This document shows positions 6,568 to 13,289 of a stretch of 13,626 nucleotides of DNA, piece after piece. Made by a program: the position numbers and the translations under genes. The notes below the pieces were generated by a model, which was not told the DNA's origin, ran no database searches, and worked only from the letters and a program-made list of their open reading frames with translations. Origin of the DNA: Streptomyces roseochromogenus subsp. oscitans DS 12.976 (GTDB lineage: Bacteria; Actinomycetota; Actinomycetes; Streptomycetales; Streptomycetaceae); assembly GCF_000497445.1 (NCBI RefSeq), contig NZ_CM002285.1:7350454-7364079 (forward strand), written 5' to 3'. How positions within the stretch are numbered: the first letter of the stretch is position 1; every line of letters starts with the position of its first letter.

Positions 6568-7445
6568 GGGCGTTCCCCGGCGCGGCGCTGCTCGGGAGCC
6601 CGGTGCAGCGGCTGGTGCGCGGGCCGGTCCGGGGCGCGGTGCCGGTGCGGCTCCGGTGCCACGTGGTGGTGCGGCTCCGGAGTTCCGTGACGGTGCGGCT
6701 GATCGGCGGGCTGGTGCGGGACGCGCCCGGAGCCCGGGTGCCGGCCCTCCGGCGACTCGTCCTCGTCGGAGTCGTCAGGGCGGCCCGGCTTGGTGCGAGC
6801 ACCCCAGCCCAGGTCGTTGCGCGGACCCGTGGTGCCGGCAGCCGTGCCCAGGCCCGCGGTGTCGTGGGCCGCGCCCAGGTCGTCGTACAGACCCGCGGTG
6901 CCGTGAGCCGAACCCGGGACGTCGTACGGATCTGCCGGATCTGCCGTGTCATGCCCCGCGTCGGCCCGGCGGTCCAGCTCGGCCCAGACCAGCAGTCCGG
7001 GTCCGTGTTCCTGGGCGCCCCAGGCCTGGCACAGCGCGTCGACGAGAAGCAATCCCCTCCCGTGCTCCTCGTCGGGCCGACGCGGGGACGGGTGGGGTTC
7101 GCCTGGGGCACAGCCCCAGTCGCGTACGGCTATGCGCACGGTGTCGTCGTGGTCGTGCAACTCGCACACGACACGACTGCTCGCGGTGTGCACGATCGCG
7201 TTCGTGACCAGCTCGGATATGACCAGAGCCGCGCTGTCACAGGTGTCCGCGCACACCGACCAGCCGCTCAGCCGGGCATGCGTCAGACGTCTTGCCTGGG
7301 CGACGGAACCCGGATGTGCGGCCAACTCGAAACGGAACCGGCGCCGGGCAGCGCCCCCTTGAGGGGCTGCTCCCGCGGCTGCGCCGAGACCGGGACGGTC
7401 TGCGGCGTCTGTTCCTAAGGGCGCGGACGGAATCACGCTTGCCAC
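6564..7445 (-). CDS. RsbW-like ATP-binding protein with a His/Pro repeat tail
   Basis: The GTG at 7445 (ASVIPSAPLGTDAA) is chosen because GGGGAG precedes it; a TTG at 7472 would add nine residues. The product is about 293 residues. The HATPase_c_2 domain (about 35-155) shows the N-box ALVISELVTNAIVHT (E78, N82), a G1 box VRDWG (D109, G111) and a G2 box EEHGRGLLLVDAL. This is the fold of anti-sigma factor kinases such as RsbW/SpoIIAB, usually with serine kinase or sigma-binding roles. A disordered acidic and Gly-rich linker follows, then a tail of 8-residue repeats (PHRHGTPE, PHHHVAPE, PHRHRAPD). The partner sigma or anti-anti-sigma factor is not in the window. It is divergent from the XRE/DUF397 genes. 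Confidence 0.85.
   Translation of the reverse strand: MASVIPSAPLGTDAADRPGLGAAAGAAPQGGAARRRFRFELAAHPGSVAQARRLTHARLSGWSVCADTCDSAALVISELVTNAIVHTASSRVVCELHDHDDTVRIAVRDWGCAPGEPHPSPRRPDEEHGRGLLLVDALCQAWGAQEHGPGLLVWAELDRRADAGHDTADPADPYDVPGSAHGTAGLYDDLGAAHDTAGLGTAAGTTGPRNDLGWGARTKPGRPDDSDEDESPEGRHPGSGRVPHQPADQPHRHGTPEPHHHVAPEPHRHRAPDRPAHQPLHRAPEQRRAGERP
6602..6704 (-). repeat. 24-bp coding repeat (His/Pro) at the ATPase C-terminus
   Basis: On the plus strand GGTGCGGCTCCGG occurs at 6644-6656 and 6668-6680, with GGTGCGGCT again at 6692, a 24-bp period. Weaker 12-bp spaced cores lie at 6602, 6614, 6626 and 6638. On the coding strand it gives an eight-residue motif P-H-x-H-x-(A/T)-P-(E/D). Confidence 0.75.
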
Positions 7446-7461
7446 TATCTCCCCGCCGTGA

Positions 7462-7497
7462 ACACTTGGCAAGTGTCACTCTGAAAAATGCAGAGTG
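7462..7497. promoter_or_regulatory. Two abutting inverted repeats, candidate operator
   Basis: ACACTTG-G-CAAGTGT (7462-7476) is a perfect 7-bp inverted repeat. Directly next to it CACTCTG (7477-7483) and CAGAGTG (7491-7497) flank AAAAATG. TTGGCA (7467-7472) could be a -35, with CAGAGT (7491-7496) as a weak -10 at 18 bp for the plus strand. The likely binder is the XRE regulator encoded downstream. Confidence 0.6.
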
Positions 7498-7586
7498 CTG
7501 TGTGACTCGGTCAGAGGGCGTGGCACACTGCTTCGCAACAGCACGTCGAGCGGCGCCAATTGGGGGCATCGGAGATCCGGCTCGGT

Positions 7587-7764
7587 CTTCGAATGCATCT
7601 TCGAATGGCGCCGCAGGGCTGTCGGAAATCAATTCGGTGGAACTGTCGGTGGGGCCGTCGACGGAACTGTCGATGGGACTGCCGATGGGACTGCCGATGG
7701 GACCGCCGGCGTGGCTGTCGTTGGGGAGCGTTGGGGAGTTCGGTGGAGTCTTCGGTGGAGGTGG
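7587..7764. repeat. 12-bp-period tandem repeat array upstream of the XRE gene
   Basis: CTTCGAATG occurs at 7587 and 7599. From 7635 come 12-bp units CGGTGGAACTGT, CGGTGGGGCCGT, CGACGGAACTGT, CGATGGGACTGC (twice exactly, 7671 and 7683), CGATGGGACCGC and CGGCGTGGCTGT. Two CGGTGGAG units at 7741 and 7753 end just before the ribosome binding site. If translated in the XRE frame it gives four-residue periodicity (SMGL PMGL PMGP). Confidence 0.8.
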
Positions 7765-7768
7765 GAGC

Positions 7769-8629
7769 GTGAGCGAACCGCGGTCCGCGCCGACAGTGGG
7801 TCAGGTGGTCCTCGGTCGGCGCCTGCTGGACCTGCGGGAACGCGCCGGACTGAAGCGCGAGGAGGCCGCCCGCGTCCTGCGTGTCGCTCCCGCCACCATC
7901 CGCCGTATGGAGATGGCCGAGGTCGCCCTCAAGATCCCGTATCTGCAACTGCTGCTCAAGGCCTACGGCGTGCCCGACGACGAGGCCGAACTCTTCGTCC
8001 AGCTGGCCGAGGAGGCCAACAGGCCCGGCTGGTGGCAGCGTTTCCACGACATCCTGCCCGGCTGGTTCTCGATGTACGTCAGCCTGGAGGGCGCGGCCAG
8101 CCTCATCCGCTCCTACGAGCCGCACTTCGTCCCCGGCCTGCTGCAGACCGAGGACTACGCGCGTGGTGTGCTCAAGTCCGGTGCCATCGGCCAGACCAGC
8201 CCGGACGACATCGAGCGGCACGTCGCGTTGCGTATGCAGCGCCAGCAGCTGCTCACCCGTTCCGACGCCCCGCGCTTCTGGGCGGTGATGGACGAGACGG
8301 CCCTGCGCCGCCCGGTCGGCGGTCCGGAGGTGATGCGTGCGCAGATCGACAAGTTGCTCGAGGCCACGAAGCTGCCCCATGTGACGCTCCAGGTCGCCCC
8401 GTACGCGAGCGGACCGCATCCGGGGACGTACGGGCCGTTCGTGCTGTTCCGATTCGCCATGCCGGAGCTGCCGGACATGGTCTACAGCGAGTACCTGACC
8501 GGCGCCGTCTACCTGGACGCGCGCGCCGAGGTGGCCACCCATCTCGAGGTCATGGACCGCATGGCGGCGCAGGCCGCTACGGCACAACGCACGAAGGAGA
8601 TCCTCCGGGATCTCCGCAAGGAGCTGTGA
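7769..8629 (+). CDS. XRE-family regulator with DUF5753 (Scr1-type)
   Basis: GTG at 7769 follows GGTGGGAG and starts SEPRSAPTVGQVVLGRRLLD, giving 286 residues. Residues about 12-70 form an XRE helix-turn-helix (LRERAGLKREEAARVLRVAP then ATIRRMEMAE). From about 100 on lies the DUF5753 domain (WWQRFHDILPGWFSMYVSLE, SYEPHFVPGLLQTEDYARGV, then MDETALRRPVGG and LPHVTLQVAPY). In Streptomyces such proteins pair with a DUF397 protein and control development and secondary metabolism (abaA/whiJ clusters; Scr1/Scr2 in S. coelicolor). The DUF397 gene starts right after its stop. The frame is open far upstream, but conservation and the site support this start. Confidence 0.9.
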   Translation: MSEPRSAPTVGQVVLGRRLLDLRERAGLKREEAARVLRVAPATIRRMEMAEVALKIPYLQLLLKAYGVPDDEAELFVQLAEEANRPGWWQRFHDILPGWFSMYVSLEGAASLIRSYEPHFVPGLLQTEDYARGVLKSGAIGQTSPDDIERHVALRMQRQQLLTRSDAPRFWAVMDETALRRPVGGPEVMRAQIDKLLEATKLPHVTLQVAPYASGPHPGTYGPFVLFRFAMPELPDMVYSEYLTGAVYLDARAEVATHLEVMDRMAAQAATAQRTKEILRDLRKEL

Positions 8630-8884
8630 ATGGATCGCATCGAGCCGCGCGGACACGTCTACAACGGCATGCCCGCGCGGGAGCTGGGCAGCGAGGGCTG
8701 GCACAAGCCCTGGAGCGGCGGCAACGGCGGAAACTGCCTGGAGGCCATGAAGCTGGCCGACGGCCGGATCGCCGTTCGCCAGTCCACCGACCCGGACGGC
8801 CCGGCGCTGATCTACACCGCCGATGAGATGACCGCGTTCATCGAGGGCGCCAAGGCCGGGGAGGCCGACTTCCTGCTGTCCTGA
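8630..8884 (+). CDS. DUF397 protein, partner of the XRE regulator
   Basis: An 84-residue protein whose ATG directly abuts the XRE stop TGA (8627-8629), with AAGGAG (8618-8623) as ribosome binding site inside the upstream gene. The DUF397 core is clear: GWHKPWSGGNGGNCLEAMKL then DGRIAVRQSTDPDGPALIY and a C-terminal helix TADEMTAFIEGAKAGEADF. DUF397 proteins are small cytosolic partners of XRE/DUF5753 regulators. They have been proposed as toxin-like members of an antitoxin pair, but in Scr1/Scr2 the pair acts as an activator of antibiotic production. Overlapping translation signals imply a fixed ratio of the two proteins. Confidence 0.92.
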   Translation: MDRIEPRGHVYNGMPARELGSEGWHKPWSGGNGGNCLEAMKLADGRIAVRQSTDPDGPALIYTADEMTAFIEGAKAGEADFLLS

Positions 8885-8935
8885 CCCCGACCGTGCGTTG
8901 TCTCTCGCTCAACTTCCCTATCGCCTGAAGCCCGG

Positions 8936-9126
8936 GTGGTCCACTTCGCGCTGCCGCACTTCATCTCCGCCGAGGACGGCGCGCTGGAGCCGGTCGGCCG
9001 GCCGCTCGCCGAACTGCCCTCCGGCAGCTACCTGATGACGACCCACGCCACCGCCGACTTCACCCCGACGAGTCGGCGGCCGCTACCGAGAAGCCGAGGG
9101 CGGCCGTCCCGGTCCAGGACGACGCG
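8936..9126 (+). pseudogene. Remnant of an S-adenosyl methyltransferase (DUF574-like)
   Basis: VVHFALPHFISAEDGALEPV followed by LAELPSGSYLMTTHATADFT matches the C-terminal third of SAM-dependent methyltransferases of the DUF574/Methyltransf_19 type, where VLHF, LPSGSYL and SHxT are recognisable. After FTP the sequence changes frame: reading GACGAG at 9068 in the next frame gives DESAAATEKPRAAVPVQ, as expected if one base was lost from a CCC run. The N-terminal two thirds, including the SAM-binding loop, are absent. This family often follows DUF397 genes, so the fragment marks an ancestral third cluster member. Confidence 0.7.
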
Positions 9127-9165
9127 GTGATTCCGGGGACGGGGCGGTGGGGCGCAGGCGGTGGC

Positions 9166-9376
9166 CGCGCTGCGGCAACCCGCTCCTCACCCGGGAGCCG
9201 GCCCGTGCCCGACCCGGCGGGTGCCCGTTCCTCTCCGGGAGGCGGCTCGTGCAGCCTCGGCTGGTAACCCGTTCCTCTCCGGGTGGCGGCCCGTGCCCGA
9301 TCCGGCGGGTGCTTGTTCCTCTCCGGGAGGCGGCTGTGGCCTGCGTCGGCGGGTGGCCCGCTGCTCACCCCGGAGG
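9166..9376. repeat. 44/45-bp tandem repeat array, about 4.5 copies
   Basis: Equivalent cores GCTCCT (9182), GTTCCT (9227), GTTCCT (9271), GTTCCT (9315) and GCTGCT (9360) are spaced 45, 44, 44 and 45 bp. Each is followed by CTCTCCGGGAGGCGGC or a close variant. The last partial copy runs over the stop codon and last codons of the MocR gene at 9365. The mixed 44/45 spacing breaks any reading frame, so it is not coding. Confidence 0.8.
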
Positions 9377-10786
9377 CAGTACCCCGCACAGCGCCTGCAA
9401 TGCCGCGCCGTAGGCGTGTTCGGCGGCGGCCGCGTATCCCACCACCAGTCCGTCGCCCGCCGTCACCCCCGACTCCGGATGCCGGAACGCGGCGAGTCCG
9501 TCCAGGGCGACACCCTGCCACGCGGCGGCCTTCACCGTGGACCGCTCGGTACCGGGCGGCAGCCGCAGCACCGCGTGCAGCCCGGCCGCGATGCCCGTGA
9601 CCTCGACATGCGGCGCGTGCGCGGTGAGCGCGGCGACGAGCCGGTCACGCCGGTGCCGGTAGCGCTGCCGCATGCGCCGCACATGACGGTCGTACGACCC
9701 GGAGACGATGAACTCCGCCAGCGCCAGTTGGTCCAGGACACTCGCCCAGCCCTCCCGCTCGCCCTTCGCCGCGAGCACGGGCGCGACGTACCGCTCCGGC
9801 AGAACCATCCAGCCCAGCCGCAGCGCCGGCGACAGGCTCTTGCTGACCGACCCGAGATGGATCACCCGCTCCGGATCGAGGCCCTGGAGCGCGCCGACCG
9901 GCTTGCGGTCGTACCGGAACTCGCCGTCGTAGTCGTCCTCCAGGACGACCGCCCCACGCGCGCGTGCCCAGCCGATCACGGCCGCCCGGCGCTCCGGATG
10001 CAGCGGGCCGCCGGTAGGGAACTGGTGCGCCGGCGTGAGCAGCACCGCACGTTCCCGCCCGAGTACGTCCACGCGCGCGCCGTGCTCGTCCAGCGGGAGC
10101 GGCATGGTGCGCACCCCGGCCGTGGCGAGCAGCTCCCGGTGGAAGCCCAGCCCGTACGCCTCCACACCCAGCGGACCGCGCAGCACGGCGCCGGCGCCCT
10201 GGCCGAACAGCAGCCGCAGCGCGTGTGCGAAGCCCGAGCAGACGACGATCCGGTCCGGCTCGGTCCGCACGCCACGCGCGCGTGCCAGATATTCGGCCAG
10301 CGCCTCTCGCAGCTCCCGGCGCCCGGCCGGATCCCCTGGCCCGAACGCCTCGCTCGGCGCTCCCTGGAGCGCCCGCCGATAACAGGCCGACCAGGCCGCC
10401 CGCGGGAACGCCGAGGCGTCCGGCGTGCCCTGCCGCAGATCATGTCGAGGGCCACGCGCGCGTGGAGGTGTCTTCACGGGCGTTCGTACAGCGTGCCGCA
10501 GCGGCTCCGCCCGGTCGGCCACCTGGGTGCCCGAACCCTGGCGGGCGGTCAGCCAGCCCTCCGCGACCAGCTCCGCGTAGGCGTCGGCCACCGTGTTGCG
10601 GGCCACGCCGAGATCGGTGGCGAGCGACCGGTACGGCGGCAGACGGGTGCCCGGTACCAGCCGTCCGCTGCGCACGGCCTCCCGCAGCGCCCGGATCAGC
10701 GCGGCCCGCCGCCCGCCCGGACCGGACAGCTCCAGATGCAGATCGGCACCGATCCGCTCCGCGGAATTGACCCATGATTCCGTCAT
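9365..10786 (-). CDS. MocR-type regulator (GntR helix-turn-helix plus aminotransferase fold)
   Basis: Read from ATG at 10786 (MTESWVNSAERIGADLHLEL), 473 residues. Residues about 22-90 are a GntR winged helix (ALIRALREAVRSGRLVPGTR, then SLATDLGVARNTVADAYAEL). A linker leads to a class I aminotransferase domain with TPAHQFPTGG (251-260), EDDYDGEFRYD (283-293) and SVSKSLSPALRLGW, where K316 would bind PLP. MocR proteins sense PLP or amino compounds and control vitamin B6, GABA or related genes, often divergently transcribed. The longer open frame to 11026 is antisense to the neighbouring gene and is rejected. The likely target is the divergent gene at 10833 and itself. Confidence 0.9.
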   Translation of the reverse strand: MTESWVNSAERIGADLHLELSGPGGRRAALIRALREAVRSGRLVPGTRLPPYRSLATDLGVARNTVADAYAELVAEGWLTARQGSGTQVADRAEPLRHAVRTPVKTPPRARGPRHDLRQGTPDASAFPRAAWSACYRRALQGAPSEAFGPGDPAGRRELREALAEYLARARGVRTEPDRIVVCSGFAHALRLLFGQGAGAVLRGPLGVEAYGLGFHRELLATAGVRTMPLPLDEHGARVDVLGRERAVLLTPAHQFPTGGPLHPERRAAVIGWARARGAVVLEDDYDGEFRYDRKPVGALQGLDPERVIHLGSVSKSLSPALRLGWMVLPERYVAPVLAAKGEREGWASVLDQLALAEFIVSGSYDRHVRRMRQRYRHRRDRLVAALTAHAPHVEVTGIAAGLHAVLRLPPGTERSTVKAAAWQGVALDGLAAFRHPESGVTAGDGLVVGYAAAAEHAYGAALQALCGVLPPG

Positions 10787-10788
10787 GG
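10772..10788. promoter_or_regulatory. Inverted repeat over the MocR start codon
   Basis: CCATGA (10772-10777) and TCATGG (10783-10788) are separated by TTCCG and cover the MocR start. This is a possible autoregulatory site, weak on its own. Confidence 0.35.
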
Positions 10789-10794
10789 AAATGC

Positions 10795-10800
10795 ACCCTA
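10795..10800 (-). promoter_or_regulatory. Putative -10 element for MocR
   Basis: TAGGGT on the minus strand, 8 nt before the MocR ATG, fits a leaderless or very short leader transcript. No ribosome binding site is apparent. Confidence 0.35.
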
Positions 10801-10801
10801 C

Positions 10802-10818
10802 AGCCGGTCTTTCCGGCT
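10802..10818. promoter_or_regulatory. Inverted repeat between the back-to-back promoters
   Basis: AGCCGG (10802-10807) and CCGGCT (10813-10818) flank TCTTT, centred between the two candidate -10 elements in the 46-bp divergent gap. It is a reasonable operator candidate for the MocR protein. Confidence 0.45.
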
Positions 10819-10820
10819 CG

Positions 10821-10826
10821 TAGGTT
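10821..10826 (+). promoter_or_regulatory. Putative -10 element for the decarboxylase-like gene
   Basis: TAGGTT matches TANNNT and ends 6 nt before the ATG at 10833, the layout of a leaderless transcript. Confidence 0.4.
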
Positions 10827-10832
10827 GAAGCC

Positions 10833-11347
10833 ATGACGACGAACACGATCACCGCAGCCGACGTGACCACCGCGATCACCGCCGCCGAGGCCGCCCGCAC
10901 CCGGCTGGACTTCGCGAAGTCCGCCCCGAAGGTCTTCCGCGCCATCATCGGTTTCGACGCCGCCGCCCGGGCCGGCCTCGACCCGGCGCTGGTCGAGCTG
11001 ATCCAGATCCGTTCCTCCCTCCTCAACCACTGTGCCTACTGCCTGCACATGCACACCAACGACGCCCGCAAGGCCGGCGAGAGCGAGGACCGGCTGCACA
11101 TGGTCGCCGTCTGGCGCGAGGCCCGGCACTTCTTCACCCCGAAAGAACGGGCCGCCCTGGCGCTCACGGAGGCGCTGACCTGGTCGCCGACGCGGGCGTC
11201 CCCGACGCCGTCTACGCCGAGGCCGCCGCCCACTTCGACGAGGAGGAACTGGCCCACGTCATCGCCCTGATCTGCACGATCAACACTTGGAACCGGGTGG
11301 CCCTGTCGACGGGCAAGGTGGCGGGCACGGACGAGAGGAACGGCTGA
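10833..11347 (+). pseudogene. Carboxymuconolactone decarboxylase/AhpD-like gene with a frameshift
   Basis: The first frame encodes a peroxidase-like CMD domain: LDFAKSAPKVFRAIIGFDAA, LVELIQIRSSLLN and the redox motif HCAYCLHMH (C67, C70, H74). At about 11179 the frame fails; shifting by one base restores LVADAGVPDAVYAEAAAHFD and INTWNRVALSTGK to TGA 11345-11347. The run ACCTGG where ACCCTGG is expected indicates one missing C; with it restored the protein would be 171 residues, typical for the family. As written, translation ends at 11270 with a foreign Pro/Thr/Ser tail. Members reduce peroxides or hydroperoxides via the CxxC pair. The loss could be real or a sequencing error; the catalytic part precedes it. 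Confidence 0.8.
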
Positions 11348-11404
11348 CCCGAGCCCGCCGCCTTCCTCTCACTCGATGGCCACAGCGCAACCGATCAGCC
11401 ACAC

Positions 11405-12892
11405 CTACACCCTCATCGGCCGATCCCGAGGCGAGACCGGCGCGGGCAGCCGTGAACTCCCGGTCAGATAGCGGTCGACGGCCGCCGCCACCGCCCGCCC
11501 CTCCGCGATCGCCCAGACGATGAGCGACTGTCCGCGCGCCGCGTCCCCGGCGGCGAACACCCCGGGGACGTTGGTCGCGAAGCCGTCGTCCCGCGCGATC
11601 GTGCCGCGCGGGGCGAGGTCCAGCCCCAACTGCCCTATCAGCCCGTCCTCCTGGTCCGGCCCGGAGAACCCGAGAGCGAGCAGCACGAGGTCGGCGGGCA
11701 GAGTCCGCCCGGAGCCCGGCAGCGGACGGCGCAGCTCGTCGACCTCCGTCAGGTGCAGCGACCGCACCCGCCCGCTCTCGTCCCCGGCGAAGCGGAGCGT
11801 GGACGCCGCGAACAGCCGCGCGTCCGCGTCCGCCGCCGGCGCCGTACGCAGGTCCCGTGCCTCCTCGTGCGCGGCCGACAGCCGGTAGATCTTCGGGTAC
11901 GTCGGCCACGGCTCGGTGTCCTCGTCGCGCTCGGCGCCCGGCTGCGCGTAGATGTCCAGCTGGGTCACGGACGCGGCCCCCTCGCGCACCGCGGTCCCCA
12001 GACAGTCCGCCCCGGTGTCCCCGCCACCCACGATCACCACATGCTTGCCTGCCGCCGACAGCGGTGAAACCTCCAGATCCCCCTCACACACCCGGTTCGC
12101 CAGCGGCAGATACTCCATCGCCTGGTATATCCCCTTCAACTCCCGGCCCGGCACGGGAAGTTCCCGCCACGCCGTCGCTCCCGTGGCGATCACCACCGCG
12201 TCGTACCGCCCCCGTAGCTCCACCGCGCCGACGTCCCGCCCGACCGCCGTCGACGTACGGAACTTCGTGCCCTCGGCCCGCATCTGCTCGATCCGCCGCT
12301 CCAGATGCCGCTTCTCCATCTTGAACGCGGGGATCCCGTACCGCATCAGCCCGCCGATCCGGTCGTCCTTCTCGTACACGGCGACCGTGTGCCCGGCCCG
12401 CGTGAGCTGCTGCGCCGCGGCGAGCCCGGTGGGCCCGGAGCCGATGACGGCGATGGTCATCCCCGACAGCCGCTCCGGCGGGCGTGCCGGGACGAAACCC
12501 TCCACCCAGGCCCGGTCCGCGATCGCGCACTCGACGTTCTTGATGGTCACGGCCGGCTGGTTGATCGCGAGCACACACCCCGCCTCACAGGGCGCCGGAC
12601 ACAACCGGCCGGTGAACTCGGGGAAGTTGTTCGTCGCGTGCAGCCGGTCGCTCGCCGCCCGCCAGTCCTCCCGCGAGACCAGGTCGTTCCACTCCGGGAT
12701 CAGATTGCCCAGCGGGCAGGCGTCGTGGCAGAACGGGATCCCGCAGTCCATGCACCGGTCGGCTTGCTTGCTGATGATGGGCAGCAGCGCTCCGGGGACG
12801 TACACCTCGTCCCAGTCCCGAACCCGCTCCTCGACGGGCCGCCGCGCCCACTCCTGGCGCGGCGTGGTCATGAACCCCTTGGGATCGGCCAT
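11405..12892 (-). CDS. gltD: Glutamate synthase (NADPH) small subunit
   Basis: A complete 495-residue protein. The N-terminus carries cysteine ligands for iron-sulfur clusters (C47, C50, C55, C59, then C98, C102, C106). An FAD-binding GSGPTG lies at 151-156, followed by an NADPH-binding GGGDTG at 289-294, and the C-terminal FAD contact reads FAAGDAARGQSLIVWAIAEG. The subunit transfers electrons from NADPH to the large subunit GltB, which makes glutamate from glutamine and 2-oxoglutarate. AGGAAG precedes the ATG at 12892. No large-subunit gene lies upstream: the space to 13289 is non-coding and a DUF2293 gene follows. It therefore looks like an orphan copy, which could serve another partner. 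Convergent with the CMD gene, 57 bp apart. Confidence 0.93.
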   Translation of the reverse strand: MADPKGFMTTPRQEWARRPVEERVRDWDEVYVPGALLPIISKQADRCMDCGIPFCHDACPLGNLIPEWNDLVSREDWRAASDRLHATNNFPEFTGRLCPAPCEAGCVLAINQPAVTIKNVECAIADRAWVEGFVPARPPERLSGMTIAVIGSGPTGLAAAQQLTRAGHTVAVYEKDDRIGGLMRYGIPAFKMEKRHLERRIEQMRAEGTKFRTSTAVGRDVGAVELRGRYDAVVIATGATAWRELPVPGRELKGIYQAMEYLPLANRVCEGDLEVSPLSAAGKHVVIVGGGDTGADCLGTAVREGAASVTQLDIYAQPGAERDEDTEPWPTYPKIYRLSAAHEEARDLRTAPAADADARLFAASTLRFAGDESGRVRSLHLTEVDELRRPLPGSGRTLPADLVLLALGFSGPDQEDGLIGQLGLDLAPRGTIARDDGFATNVPGVFAAGDAARGQSLIVWAIAEGRAVAAAVDRYLTGSSRLPAPVSPRDRPMRV

Positions 12893-13289
12893 GATCGTCT
12901 TCCTGCGGCTGCCTTCGGCACTCTTTCGGCCACGATACGTCCGCTCAGACCACCGCGCAGAGCGGCGGACAGCGCTTTCTGGCGCGGGCCCTCAGCCCGG
13001 CACCGGAGGGTGGGGTTGTCAGGGGCGGGTCAGGCGAAGGGCTTCTGCGGAGGTCACGTGTGGGCGAGTATGCAGATGAGGGCCGTGATGCGGGGGCTCG
13101 CCACGCTGCCGCCGGCGCAGGGCGTCGCGGCGTCTCGTTCCGCCCGGTACGGGCCCGGCATCTCCATGACCCCAGGGAACGCCCAGGAACCGGCGTCGAC
13201 CGTGTCCGGGGGCCGCGGCGCCCTACGCGAGCGTCTCCCCCCACTCCCGTCACGTCGCCTTTCTTCCTCCCTCTCCCCTCTCACTGCTC
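12893..13289. other. 397-bp spacer without a supported gene
   Basis: It separates gltD from the DUF2293 gene; both read leftwards, so it should hold the gltD promoter. On the minus strand TATCGT (12932-12937) about 40 bp from the gltD start is a possible -10. CCGCTC (12941-12946) and GAGCGG (12960-12965) could pair around a 13-nt loop. Open frames here have no recognisable domain. Confidence 0.55.

Larger units (their letters stand above)
7446..7768. promoter_or_regulatory. Divergent control region between ATPase and XRE genes
   Basis: 323 bp without a supported gene. It holds two adjacent inverted repeats (7462-7497) near the ATPase start and a 12-bp-period repeat array (about 7587-7764) before the XRE start. 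The frame of the XRE gene is open across all of it, but the conserved protein begins at 7769, so I read it as a leader. Promoters for both directions probably lie at 7450-7530. Confidence 0.6.

Noticed and set aside
7635..7764. CRISPR array
   Set aside because: The units are contiguous 12-mers without unique spacers and no cas genes are present.
7292..7768. Long N-terminal extension of the XRE protein
   Set aside because: It overlaps the divergent ATPase gene and promoter. A good ribosome binding site and the conserved protein begin at 7769. Part of the leader could still be translated, so it is listed as a finding.
9182..9376. CRISPR array or att-site cluster
   Set aside because: The whole 44/45-bp unit repeats, with no unique spacers, and no integrase or cas gene is nearby.
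9147..9600. Plus-strand open frames across the 44/45-bp array
   Set aside because: Repeat-derived low-complexity translations that change frame between units and run antisense to the MocR gene.
10787..11026. 80-residue N-terminal extension of the MocR frame
   Set aside because: It runs antisense through the start of the CMD gene, and the GntR domain begins right after the ATG at 10786.
13054..13284. Minus-strand frame just after the DUF2293 gene
   Set aside because: Arg/Gly-rich sequence with no recognisable domain and no ribosome binding site; likely a GC-driven open frame.
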